Part shown: piece by piece, positions 32,270 to 45,100 of the stretch
Position numbering within the stretch: the stretch's first letter is position 1
Layout: every line of letters starts with the position of its first letter
Assembly (NCBI GenBank): GCA_008828725.1
Contig: MEHQ01004215.1
Coordinates: forward strand, 171,722-235,721
DNA length: 64,000 nucleotides
Origin: Saccharina japonica
Taxonomy: Eukaryota; Sar; Phaeophyceae; Laminariales; Laminariaceae
Reading direction: 5' to 3'
Translations under genes and position numbers: made by a program
Notes under the pieces: generated by a model
Databases searched by the model: none
The model's input: the letters and a program-made list of their open reading frames with translations, nothing else
Told to the model about the DNA's origin: nothing

Positions 32270-34005
32270 GGAAGGTCGAAATACTCTCCATTTAAGCGAT
32301 TTAAGCAAGCGGAAACCAAAAATTAAATGTACGTGATTGAATGGGACGATAACTACCCCCGCCTTGGGTTTACCAGACCGAAGACGACTCATCAACGTGT
32401 TTAGATGGAAAAACTAGGAAGAGGGGCGCAACGGTCTATACGTCACAAAATGTCAAACAGAACACCGCTGGACGTAGAAACACGAGGAGAAACATCCCCA
32501 AACACTGCTACCAAACCACCAGTTCCATTATTCGTAAACAGTTCAGCGCACCTCAACTCCACCCCGTCGCAGGCGCCGCACTAACCCAACCTACCCTGGG
32601 ACTGTGCGGTGAACCCTATGTTCGTCATTACCACAGACGTGCCTACAAGTCCTAGTGGCGTAGTACCATATACACACAGGATTTAGATTTTAAAAAAAAC
32701 GACAGTGAACCCTCACAAGAAACTTCGACTGAGATGTACATAGCGGGAATACAAGTGCAGACGTGCAATAGACTGAGAATACCTTAGGTAGTTGCTCCCA
32801 CGCCTGTCTGTCAGACTCTGAGAATTTCCCGGAAAATTGGTATCCTCATTCTGGGGCCTTAACGTGTGATTTAATTAACCCAACCCGACCGAACCCAACC
32901 CAACCAAACCCAATCAAGAACAACCCGACTAACGCCTATTACTCCTCATGTCTTACTATGCTTGAGGGTGGAAGGCGCAACTCACCATGTCGAACTATTC
33001 TAATGAAGAACGTACGCACACGCTAGTGACAGCTACACATCGAGAGCAAGAGTATCGTAGCCGTCTGGCGAAAATGCCGGCTTGTTTTTTCGGGCTGCCC
33101 ACAACGCGTTGGGAAATACAGTTGGTCTCAGACAGCTATACCCGTACAGGCTACGCACGACGCCAGGGTTCCAGCTGAACGCGCGAGAAACATAGAAAAC
33201 TACAAAACCCTACCGTGGAAGCCTCACCATCTTAGGCTGGACTGAGACAGATAATAGCATACCCGTCCCGAAATACCCTCCTGGATCGACCAATCAGGCA
33301 AAGAACGGGGCCAAACACCACCCGATACAACATCAAACAAATGGGTCGCTCGTCAACACACAAATTACAATTATGCCGTCAACATAAATGAAATATGTCG
33401 CGTAACAAGTGCTCAGATCGCACTGTCATTTACTAGCCTGCTGTCGACGTTATAAACGTGGGCGTGCCCATCACACGCAAGAAATGTGTACAACCACAGT
33501 TGTTACCGTAGCCATCTTATTAAACTATAAAATAGTAACCAAGGTGGTATTGAAGTCCGCTGATACGCAAGCTCGCAATTACTATGTTTCTCAGAAGGAG
33601 CCAACATGACCTGCATGACATGGTGCATTCACTATACGATATAGTTCAAACCCAGACAGTACCTAGAACAAACCCTCGCCGATTTAAAGACCAGGTCCAG
33701 TTTACACTATAAACGCATGTCCGCGAATTGCGACTATCTACATTATTTTGCAATGAACGTTATCTGCGATGCGTAACGGCTACAGCAGATCGATTCCATT
33801 TCCCAGACTTGTCTGCGGCGGTTGCGATAAAAGCGCGTTCGTTCCGAGTGTATATACAAAAATGTTATGTACACCTGGCATTCGATTTCCCGGCGCCCTC
33901 ACAAGGCCCTGCATCCCTGTGATCTGGCTGTTTGGTCGGAGACAGTTCCAAGTCACATAACCCGGTATTCAAAGCACACTACTCCATCTCATGCCTGCCT
34001 GTAAC
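32270..34005. other. No gene seen; AACCC-rich tract at 32877-32915
   Basis: Mostly without long frames. 32877-32915 is a degenerate AACCC/AACCG run. Confidence 0.4.
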
Positions 34006-34009
34006 AGCG

Positions 34010-34456
34010 TCACCATGCGTAGTCGGCTACCTCTCCATCAGTTAGAAATAGGCCATCGCGAAACAGACTGCCCGTCAAAACTGGTGTGATGACGGTTAGT
34101 GGAGATTCGCTTCTCCGAATGAATGCCAGATTGGCGTACCGTGCAGCGTATTCGCCGGTTTCTTTACAGCGGTTTTTAAGGGCTTGCCACTTCTGACACA
34201 TGTCACAGTTGCGGGGTAAAAGCGCAGATGAAACTATCGACGATAGGCCGCAGGTGGTCGCTATGCCTATAGCGATTGCACAGACCGACCTCACGCCCTT
34301 TCCACCCCAGTGAAAGTATTCCTTCTTGCAGATTTGGTACAGCTCCATTGCTTCAAGTACGATGGCATCGTTGCCAGCCCTGTCTGCATAAGGAGTTGCG
34401 AGGTTCTTAGCATGCAACGCTTCCACACGTCTCTGTACGATGACATAGCTCTCCAT
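34010..34456 (-). CDS. Hypothetical 148-residue protein with one hydrophobic segment
   Basis: Minus-strand frame with ATG at 34456 and an in-frame stop just upstream. Residues 1-55 are predicted helical and charged. Residues 56-80 form a hydrophobic stretch (VCAIAIGIATTCGLSSIVSS) long enough for one membrane span. A C-x2-C (NCDMC) and a basic/Tyr-rich tail follow. There is no recognised family or supporting neighbour. Its amino-acid make-up is more protein-like than most frames here, but a frame of this length is expected by chance in 64 kb. Confidence 0.3.
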   Translation of the reverse strand: MESYVIVQRRVEALHAKNLATPYADRAGNDAIVLEAMELYQICKKEYFHWGGKGVRSVCAIAIGIATTCGLSSIVSSALLPRNCDMCQKWQALKNRCKETGEYAARYANLAFIRRSESPLTVITPVLTGSLFRDGLFLTDGEVADYAW

Positions 34457-35536
34457 TGTGCTTTATCATATAATGGTCCTAGACGTTTAGGAAACACTCT
34501 GTACGCAGATCGCCTCCTCAGCCCGTTCGTTCTTCGGTGGCGGCGTCTTCGCTCTGAAGGGAGGTATTATCTCCTCACCAGTTAACCTGTGTATGGTGCA
34601 TGACAAGATGTTTGCATCAAGCCAACATAGGGCGGGAAACGAAACGGAATTATAGTTGACACTCGGAACTACATCTCGCATATTTTGCTAACGCCGAGGA
34701 AATAAAAGCATCCCATTATCGTGCAAGGTTGAGACATGAAGTCAATTCCCAGTTGTAAGCATCTCCGAAGTATGTATACTTATATCTTCTGTAGTTGGGC
34801 TATCCTTCATTTGTTCAGGAAGTGTATGACAGGCCAATGTTAGATGATGAGCAAAAACAGTGCTCAACACTAAACTGAACGTTATTTAGTAGCGTTAGCG
34901 GTATCATTCCGAAAACCACGCCGCTACTGCGAAGAGGATGGGGCAAATGAAGTTTATTTGTATGAAATACACCTTAACTCTGCAAATACATATTTATCTC
35001 AGTCGCTGCCCGCCTTCATATCGTTTCTCGTAAGCGCACATGTCCAATGCGAGTATAACGCTGGGAAACTATTACACAAAGCTGGTTATCAAGTCATGGG
35101 AATATATGGTAAGCATGTTAGATGACTAATCGACGCCGTCTTTCTTCGAATATTACCGGGAAAATAACTGAATTTTATATTGAAATTTGTTCTGTGTACT
35201 CAGTCAGGAGATGCCGCCTTCCTATCTTGTACGATTCGTGTAAGCGGCGGTAAGGGTATCCTGGGATATGCTGGCAATCATAGATATCGTGGTGTTCACG
35301 TCAACGACAAGCAAACTTTAACTCAAGAATTTCTGTTTGAATAAACAGAACATCGCTTATAGTGATTGTTTCGCCGCGAGGTAGGAAGGACGTATATTTG
35401 TTTTGCAGGGTGGTGGTCGGGTGAGAAACAACTGTTCTCGGCCGAGGAAGCTTTTCACCGGTGAAAGGCATGTTTTTGCATTGGTTTACTACTCTCTTCG
35501 GTAGATGCACACAGTGTATTTCAAGTGTCAATGTTT

Positions 35537-35758
35537 TTATGGTACCCTATACCGCGTACAGAAAGTTCGTCCAACGACGGATATCGGGAGTGGGAAGGCC
35601 TGTTCATAGAACGAAGCTGTTAGCGGTATGTCGTGGTCTTCACTCTTTTCCGGGGTCAAGTGTAACAAGCAACTTTGTTGCTGCTGTCGGACAATAGTCC
35701 CCCGACTAACACCTGTAGCATGTGACACGATCGTTCTACTCCGTTTTTTACCTATCAA
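35537..35758 (-). pseudogene. Possible helix-turn-helix fragment of a transposase
   Basis: A 73-codon frame near whose start VSHATGVSRGTIVR resembles the A-x-x-TGVS-x-x-T-hydrophobic-x-R recognition helix found at the N-terminus of some DDE transposases. A SFYEQAFPLP-like part follows about 40 residues later, where those proteins have an FY motif. No catalytic region is present. Resemblance by eye only. Confidence 0.25.
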
Positions 35759-35961
35759 AAGGAATGTCCAGAAGTGTGGTCCGCCGTTTCAAAACCTTCA
35801 AGTGACATCAGTATGGTCGCAGAATGCCGCAAGCATGGCGCCGGAAGGACCAGTGTTACGCTATCTCCGTAGAAACACGTTACATATAAACTTACAACAT
35901 TGAATTGTCGCTGATAACTGATGGGCGTCAAACAACTGATTCGGTCAACACCGCCGGCTTC

Positions 35962-38900
35962 TTAAATTAATTGACTGGTAGTCTTAAAGCAGCGTGTCAA
36001 ACCGGAGAACTCTTGTAGATGTGTTATTATATGTACACGGTGGATTCGGCCGAAACAGATTTGAATTGATGACGTACAGGATACTATACGGTCGAACCGC
36101 GTCTGATTGGTACATACAACACGTTCCGCACTCACCGGTGCGATGTGATACATAGTTTGATGCTCGCAGTTGGGGACCACAGAGCTCGTGAAACGCGTCT
36201 GGTTTGGACAACGATACGTAGCATCGACTGTGATGCAGGCGAACGGGCCCTCGAAACGGTGTAGTATGAAAACCAATAGCACAGTTGTCCCCGCTGAAAC
36301 ATGTAGGCGCAGCCATGATCCACCCTGATACAAAAGACAGGATTCAGTCATCATGGAGAGAACGCGTGCTGCCGAAGAGGAACTGTAAGCAATTAACCGT
36401 GCAATCGCCTGGCGGAACTCGCACACTCGAGCAAACGTACCAAATAGGTACCCGTATACTTACCGCACGTTCTACCTCGTAAAGTCTTACGTATAAAGTT
36501 GTGCTTACCCTGTATACAAAAACACCGGCAGTTCTTCACTTTGAACTAACTAAAACTTTACGAGAGTACTAGGAAAGACAGCGACAAAACAGAAGGAACA
36601 TGCCGTGCACACTAGGGAAATATATATATATATAACGCAGACGTCATTCGTGTAGCACAATATATGGAAGGCTTTTGGCTGAAATAAGGCGCGAGCCAAG
36701 CGCGACACGATGCCCAACGACTTCGGGATGGTTCAAATATAAGATTAGGCAGACCATTGTGCTGCGTAGGAATAGCAAAACGGATCCAAAGCGTGCCAAA
36801 CTGAATTCTTTGAAACATTTTGTGAAAGCATGTCCGAAATTCAAAATAATAGCTCGCATGTAAGGCACGAGAAAGATCACGCCATACGTATATCAGTAAA
36901 CTAGTAAGCCTTATCATCCCCATACGATACGCCCTGACGAAGCATACATCACGACATAAGAAGCCGCCGGTAGCCCTGAAGTGTTTGTTTCGTCAAGGCG
37001 CTGTGTCCGCGCGTGCGCGTTGGTGTTTACATGGCGTGTCGGGGTTGCACCGGCCGCGCGAAAGACTGCCCATCTACGATATCCTACTTGTGACACTCTC
37101 CAATAAAGTATGAACGGTTGGGAACTTGGCGGCCAGTACAAAACAGGTTTTTTGTAGTTTAGTCGGCAAATATTGTATTGCGTCCATGTCACAGACGCCC
37201 CTACACCATGGCTAAGCACTTGAATGTAGGTGCCCTAGCACGTTGTTGTTGGCTTTAAAATGTACCCATGGCTTTAACATGTAGCTAACTCGAGATTCGT
37301 GCCCAGGAGCCAACGTTAAGAACGTTGAGTAAATAAAGGCGTATCATCCAGCATTCAAAATACTGGTATCAACAACAGCCACGCGATTGAAGTCACATGC
37401 GAGGGTTTTCAGTGCCGGGCGCTGAACCTAAAAGGTGTCTATGAAACGGCTTTTTATCAGACGTAGTAACGTGCTGAACGCAAAACGTCGAATAATTGTG
37501 ACTCTTCTTGGTGCAGGCGTGACTATAGAGTATGTTTCTGAAATATGTCGGGCATATTCTGTACTACTCTAAGCGTAAAATACACAACTTCGGAATATTT
37601 GTTATGTGCCCGCGACGAGTTCAGCGAGGCCCAGCGTACGTCCGTTAAAGATCTATAAATATCAGATCCGATATATGCCTGCCACGTCACAGTCTTCTGC
37701 GTCTCGGCGGAAACCAAATTTCCATTCCGACACAGCTGCCAACCTCACGTGTCCACAGTCAAACAAACACCAAACCATGACTGGCTCAGTTACACGCAGC
37801 TTCGACACAGGCAACGTCGTTGGACCTACCGTAGCTGAAAGCGAGTTGACGGTGTTGGAGGTAGACCAGAGCCACAAGCATGACGCCTGGCCTACCGCCA
37901 ACACAGACACACTATAACTACATAACGAGTTTTCAGAGCCGCTGCCTGCTGGATCTGTGGATAAAATACATAACACCAAATAAGAAACAGGGCAGTAAGA
38001 AAGGCAGGCTGGGAGTTTAAGGGAGGTTTGAAATTCGAGACTCGTTATCTTGAAATATGTGTAGAACGTACCCTCTTTCAAAAACGAGAAACGTCCAGAA
38101 GTGTATTTGCCAAACTGGTGCTATGTAGTATAGAGGTCGAGCAATCAGGATCGTCCAGGTGGTCTCAGGTTGTTTGCCAACTCCACGAACAGCCATCATC
38201 AAGACGACCTACTAGTATTGTACTATTTACGGCCGGTTTAAATTCTGGGGGGGAATGTAGTGTACGGAGTTTCTTCTATACAAACAACATAACCGATGCC
38301 CTTGGATGCCCAGAAATAAAGCCAACTTCTTGGATTTCGGAGTAATCAGTGAGTTCCCCGCGGAAAGACGATGCATCCGTTCAACAGACATTCTGGAACA
38401 CACGCAAGGACATGTGTAGCTTGCAGCCACGATGTCCGTCGCAGTCAGGCAGCCGAGCGATTGTCCTTGCGAGATTCATGTACTTTTGCTACACAGTCTC
38501 ATCATTTCTTACGGCAGAAAACCATACTTCACAACAGCAGTTACATATGATCCTGTGCAAATGAGTTTCCTAGTTTTGCCCCTATTCGCTTTTCTTGATG
38601 AATGTTATATCGTTTTCCCGTTCTTCGCGGCATCGCCGTTTAATTCGTTACGTTTTCCTCTTCGTCGATGCCTTTGGCTAAATATATTGAATTCGACGTA
38701 GATGCTACACCCTCTCCCCGGAAAGGCAGCGTATCGCTTCCATATTGTATGTACGCGTGGTGATCTTCGTTATATTTTGAACTAGTGTGGATGATGTTTT
38801 GCAGCTATTGCTGCAGTGTGTGTACAATTTACTGTCTGTACTGAATTGGTTTTCATCTTGAAGAAATACCACAGTGCGGAGTTACTGAACCGTTGCCTGT

Positions 38901-38999
38901 GGCCACGTGCTGGCATTGTGTCCATCGGTGAATGTGATAATAACAACCCTCACAAGCACTTCCACTCTAACAGGAAACAAAGCACACATGCCGCAGTTG
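35962..38999. other. No supported gene; several 100-150-codon frames
   Basis: Frames at 35962-36426 (-), 36612-36923 (-), 37662-38081 (-) and 37606-37917 (+) show no domain. The last has a polar, regularly used codon set after an internal ATG (MTGSVTRSFDTGN) and is the most protein-like of them. A TATATATA run lies at 36621-36632. Confidence 0.25.
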
Positions 39000-39014
39000 A
39001 AGACGCATCCTGCG

Positions 39015-39260
39015 ATAAAGGTGCGTTATATAATGGATGAGTTTGGTCACTTGGGCAGTTGTATGCCCCGCCTATAAGTCGATTTTGCAGGAGAGACAGT
39101 TATACGCGATGAACAACACCATGGCCTCACGATAAAACGAACCATAATGCACAAAAACAAAACCCAAGCCGGGACAATATTGGGTTGAGGAGTCCCGTCA
39201 TTCACAAACAGTCTGTGCAGAAAGGTGCTATCTCTATCTTGGCACGGGTCTGAAAAGGAA
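39015..39260 (+). repeat. Dispersed repeat family X, copy 1
   Basis: Colinear with 46675-46945: GGTCACTTG, TATGCC.C.CC, a middle part, then AAAGGTGCTA.CTCTATC..AGCACG.GTC. Shorter, rearranged relatives are at 42667-42790 (-) and 59340-59460 (-), sharing GCTACGATAGAG and the CACTTGA...CCTC.TATACCTCAC part. Confidence 0.6.
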
Positions 39261-39264
39261 TGAA

Positions 39265-40670
39265 AAGGAACGTGAGAAAATATCTATTTTTAGCGATTTG
39301 CACACACAGGAATTTAATCCGTGAAAAGTTGCTCCACACAGCAATGTATGTAGTCAGTGCCAAGTTGTTTCACTGAAGCCACACTCCCCCATGCCTGTAC
39401 ATAGTACGGCAACAGCATTAAAGCCCGCGGCCACAACGACAAAGCTCAATATGTATAGGTAACGCAGCAGCAGTGGCAGGACGATTGGGCCGTTGTGTAC
39501 ACTCATTAACGTCCTGGTAGAGTATAGTGCTGGGGTATATCTCTATCTTTCTAACAATGTCCCCCGTGACAGACCATTTGTTTGCTAATAAAGTCATCGA
39601 ACCGGCGTGGTCCACCATTGCTATATACCAAAACATATAAATTTATATATGCATTTTGGAGTGTGTATTATTTGACCAACACACATGTAACCCAAACAAT
39701 GAACAATACGTCTCGAGGTTTCTGAGTGCTTCTTTCGCGAGCACCCGCGGAATGTTTTGATCCGTTCCTCGTGGATCAGGTCTGCCTAAGCCTCGGCCGC
39801 CGTATATTGTCTCGGAGCTATGCTTGAATAAACATAACTGATATGAGCCCAGTAATGTCTGACTTACGAGGTTACGCGGCCAACGATATGTAGAATACAT
39901 TGGCGGTCCAGACCAGTTAAAAAAAAAGAATGTATACGGCTAGTATATATGTACCAGTTGTGAAAATATTAGCGTATGTTATGAATGTAAGTTATTCTGC
40001 CACGGGAGATGGTGTAAATAGAACTGCTCCGATAAGAGTCATGGGTGAGAAAGACGAGGCGTTGATTCCGTAGCTGGACTTATCGTTCTTTAAAGGTTGG
40101 GATGGTCTTGGCAGACGTTTCAATCAAAGTCGTTGCCAATAATGCGAGAGATAGAGGGATCGACAGCGGTCAGGAACTACCTCACTGCCGTTCTTAAAAA
40201 TACGGCGTTAAACCGCAGGAAACGAATATACGCGGTATATGCTTGTCGGGATATAATATATCTCTATACTGCCGTGTATCTCCATCGTTGAAAGCTATCT
40301 GAGCTGACCAAAAAATGGACCCGTCCATGAAATCAGCAGTATATCATCAGGTGCATGGAGCGCTGTGGGCAGATTTTATACTGTTGATTTGATGTGGTCT
40401 GATTGCAAGACCGACCTACGAGTATGAGCGGTGTGGTTTGAAACGCGGAACACGTAGCCGTCATATGCGAATTACTGTAAGAGGGACTTGTACATCGTTC
40501 ACGCAATGTTTTCATTGCGTTGCCGTACTTCGGTCGTATTGCCACCATGTTTAGGATGAAACTGGATGATGCTCTTTGAACAGTATTACGCATAGTACAC
40601 ATGCAACGTTATGGGTTTGCTGCAATATTTAGTGTTTTTGTTATTGAACGAACGTCACCACTCATGTTGA
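39265..40670. other. No gene seen
   Basis: Only short frames and AT-rich patches. No repeats were recognised. Confidence 0.4.
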
Positions 40671-40673
40671 AGA

Positions 40674-41822
40674 TTGATATATACACACGCGATCTTCACG
40701 ACTAAACATCCACAACACAACGACACATCGTATGTCGCGCAACGTGAAATGATGAACCCTGTGTGTCGCATTTTTAGTCACGAGAAGCCTAACCTCGCTT
40801 AACATTGAACTGCGGGATACGTTCGTCGCCGAACACCACACGGTGGATAACCTTCCACGCGAACGTTGCTTTACAGGAAAACCTAAAACAGGAATGGGAA
40901 TGCATCTGTAATGCACAGCACAAACTAACTAACTCGCTCTAACCTTGAAGACCATTGCGCCATTTGCAGTTATTATACCGCCAATATCAATACTCAATGT
41001 TTTCGACCACAAACCGGACTATATAGCTTGGTGACGAGTAAACTCCAGGGAACATATATTGATATTTACACACGCCATCTTCACGTCAAAACATCCACAA
41101 CACAACGACACATCGTTTGTCGCGCAACGAGCAATGATGAACCCGGTGTGTCGCATTTTTTAGTCACGAGAAGCCTAACCTCGCTTAACATTGAACTGCG
41201 GGATACGTTTGTCGCCGAACACCACACGATCGATAACCTCCACGTTGCTTTACAGGAAAACCTAAAACGGGAATGGGAATGCATCTGTAATGCACAGTAC
41301 AAACTAACTAACTCGCTCTGACCTTGAAGACCATTGCGCCATTTGCAGTTATTATACGGCCAATATCAATACTCAATGTTTTCGACCACAAACCAGACTA
41401 TATAGCTTGGTGACGAGTAAACTCCAGGGAACATATATTGATATTTACACACGCCATCTTCACGTCAAAACATCCACAACATAACGACACATCGTTTGTC
41501 GCGCAACGTGAAATGATGAACCCTGTGTGTCGCATTTGTTAGGCACGAGAAGCCTAGCCTCGCTTAACATTGAACTGCGGCATACGTTTGTCGCCGCACA
41601 CCACACGATGGATAATCTCTCACGCTAACGTTGCTTTACAGGAAAACCTAAAACAGGAATGGGAATGCATCTGTTTAGCACAGCACAAACTAACTAACTT
41701 GCTCTAACCTTGAAGACCCTTGCGCCATTTGCAGTTATTATACCGCCAATATCAATACTCAATGTTGTCGACCACAAACCGGACTATATTGCTTAGTGAC
41801 GAGCAAACTCCAGGGGACATAT
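40674..41822 (+). repeat. Threefold tandem repeat, about 380-385 bp unit
   Basis: Units start at GATAT...ACACACGC at about 40676, 41061 and 41440, and the third ends near 41822 at ACATATATCAC. They are over 90% identical by eye. A 97-codon frame spans the middle unit only. It exists because that unit has lost bases where units 1 and 3 agree (before GTTGCTTTACAGG), so it is not an ancestral gene. Confidence 0.85.
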
Positions 41823-42020
41823 ATCACAGTAGCATCCCGTTCAGATATGTTCTACTACCGCATAGTCTCAACACAGCTTACAGTAAGCCTGGGCGACGTC
41901 CGCTCATATATTTGAAGGGTGTAACATTATATCGGAAACACTGCCACTTTTATTAATTCGTACAATGTACACATCTGTGAATGACCCATACTACTTGATT
42001 GAATACTGCATAACTTTATC

Positions 42021-42118
42021 GCCTTTTCCCACTCGAGTTCGCATAATATTATAGCCTTTTCCACTCGAGTTCGCATCAATGTAGGCTTTTTCCACTCGAG
42101 TTTGCACTATTATAACAT
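42021..42118 (+). repeat. Minisatellite, about 33 bp, three copies
   Basis: Three units on the theme GCCTTTTCCACTCGAGTTCGCAT followed by a variable AT-rich part. Confidence 0.8.
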
Positions 42119-42177
42119 AGCACTTTCTTTCCAAATAAAGATGCCATGGGCGTTTTAGTACCGGTACCCTACCGCAC

Positions 42178-45100
42178 TCACCAGTTGGTTGATATTCCGA
42201 GCAGATGCTTTACGCTCCGGTCGGCAGCAAGCTCGTATAGTATCTGGTGGTAGGTGCGATGGTCGGGACGACGGGTGCCGCAAGGAGTGAGCTCTAGATG
42301 CCAACCTCGAAATATAGCTACTCCTGCAGAGCTGAATGCGTTGTAGATATTCGTCAATCGCTTCAGATTCGCACTGGCCACATTGGTGCGAAAACAAACA
42401 GTGACGGTGGGTTGAATCAAAATTAAAGGGTCTATAAGAAATGCCGCATTATAATTGCTGCGGAATCGCCGACACATCAAACAAGAAGCACCTGCTACCC
42501 TTCTATACATTACGGCTCTAAGGTGATATAAGACGCGTGCTACGATCGAGGTACCGCTCTTTGGCTGAAACGTTTTCCGAGTGACAGGGCCCGTTAACCC
42601 AAACTCGCCGGAATTCCATCTGTGTGTTCCAAACTCGTCCATTTCATGATTAAGCGATGTGATGGTTCATCGCGTACTCCCTTCGTTTCTTCCCAAGTCA
42701 GCTTTTGAGTGAGGTATAGAGGTTCTCAAGTGACCAACGTCGAGACAATAGAATGGTGCAGCTCTATCGTAGCACGAGTCATTGTTATGGTGATATGTAC
42801 GCCCAACATATACCACATCGCATTGGGCAGTGGTTGAATGGTGGATCAACATGTTGTATATTCTAATGTCAATATATGTATTGAATACGAGGCTGGATGT
42901 CCGACAACCGTGCAGAACAAGGTTCAACATTGAATAAAGCAACATATTCCACGAAATGACATCATAACTTTGTTTCCACTGGCCGTGTTTAATTTCACCA
43001 TCATCTAACACATGTACTGAATAACGTACGGTAGCTTGTCTGCATGTTTAGTGTAGGTACCTCCACCGACTCTATTGTCCCCGGTGAGTCGACGTCCATA
43101 TTGGAAGGTACTCTAACCCATCAATGCTATGCGCCGTATGTGACATAAATGGCAAACAAACGGTTCGTATGAGAAGGGCAACGTAACGTATGATTGGATG
43201 ATCAATGGTTTCAACAAAACGCCTCTTACGTTCTAAGATGGAATGCAAATATTAACAAAAGGGTAACCAGGAAGTGACGGGAAAAAATGATGCCTTTCAA
43301 GGTGAATACATATTTGAGGAAGCTTATTGCCGTCATCATTGGCATAGTCCTTTCTACGCTTCCCCATGCCGACCAGTGTGCTTGTCATGTGACTGTCCGT
43401 GAACAATCGCACTCGAAATACCTACCCCACGCGGTGCTTAAAACTGGGGCCCGTAAGGGACGTTCGATATAAAATGATGCCGGACGTTCGTATTATCTGC
43501 ACGGGGAATGTGACGGGAATTAAAAAATGGCGACACACCCAAACGACAATACTATATGTCATTCGAAGTTCCATGGTAAGTTATCGTGGAACGTAATGTA
43601 TCCAATGGGGGAGTCTGATACAATTTCTTGGTAAACTGGACGGGTTCTCGTGAGACGGAACGGATGATGACACGCCTTCAATGTTTTTAGAAGTGGAAAA
43701 CGCGTGAAAATTATGGAATTTCGTTGCGGATCATGTAGCTGCCCACAATAACTGTAGGTGTAGGCACCTCCTGTGTACGTCGTGCTAGTCGGTACAAGTG
43801 TTTCCATATGTATCGCGCGTATGGTATAGTACACCTTTTCAATAGGGTCACGGCATGGTCTAATGTACCTGCTCTATTCGTACGCACACCGATTATCCGT
43901 ATGTAGAAATTAATTTTATAACGTATGTCTCATACAGTTGTCCGCGTAGAACAAAAGTTGTCTTCGTCAAGTCATCGAGGAAGTGAGTGCCTGAATTATA
44001 TTGATGTGTAAATGTCACCGCCTGTTCTTCCGAAAGACGCTGTTTCGAGGTCTGTCGACCTGGGTATTTCACGGGCAACGGGGCTTATCTTCAATTACGA
44101 GAAATATGTTTACTTGCGAAGTTGACTGTGTTTCTGGGCATACAAAAGGCGTTTAAGTACCAAGGATTTGACCTAGGATATTGTTGTAACCGTCAGTTCC
44201 ATGCCGTCAGTGGCAAATACCCGGTTGGCAGAACTGCCTGCGCCGGGCGGATGATTCGAACAATCGTCATTGCCACTATCGACACGACAGGCACCCGCAC
44301 CAACCATACGCTAGCCTTAGTCGAGCACGAGACGTTGCGTAGAAGTTATGGTCATAACGCTCTTCGCAACTCAGGGGAATATACGTTCATGAATAACCAA
44401 GACTTTCCCACAGTCAGTGCTATCAACAAATCGTCCTATCGATTTCGAGGTTCCATCTGATACCGAGCGCCTCCTATCTTCCTCAGGTCGAGGAACGTCG
44501 CCAAAAGACAAGCGCTCGGGGGATAGCTGTGCCTAGACACATTTTTAAACTTCAATGTCAATCTTCCTTCTGCCCGTGTAATGTGTGATATGATGAACGT
44601 TGAGAGAGATGTTTTCGTCGGGGTTCATTAGTGTGGAGTGCATACATTCTCCGCCATAATGCTGTAAGTGTATAATAAGCATTGCATCCGGGTGCCTTCA
44701 GCGTGCACATTCATTATTATCCGTCGGTATTTACCTCATTTCCAACGAAGGTTTACGGGGTTTGCCAAGCCATCACTGGGCACCCACATAGTGGAGGGGC
44801 AAGAGACCCCACTCTCGCACATACCAATATGCCCGGTCATGTTGAAGTACTTCTGCATCCCTCGTCGATCTTCGTCAACTAACAATTGCTGCGGGTCCAC
44901 TTCTAAATGTACGATCGGCGCGTTCGGGGCCTTATACAGCGCTTGTAGAGCCTTTGCGCCATCGAATCCCTTGTCAATACGTTATAAATGGAGAATGTGT
45001 CTCGGTTTTTCCGCATGACATGAACTCATGAGAACGAATGGTACTCGGTTACCAAGAATGCATTGCAAGAAAATTCCATGACGACGTTATTTAGATGCCC

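Noticed and set aside
41028-41321. 97-codon gene in the tandem array
   Set aside because: It exists only because the middle unit has a private deletion.
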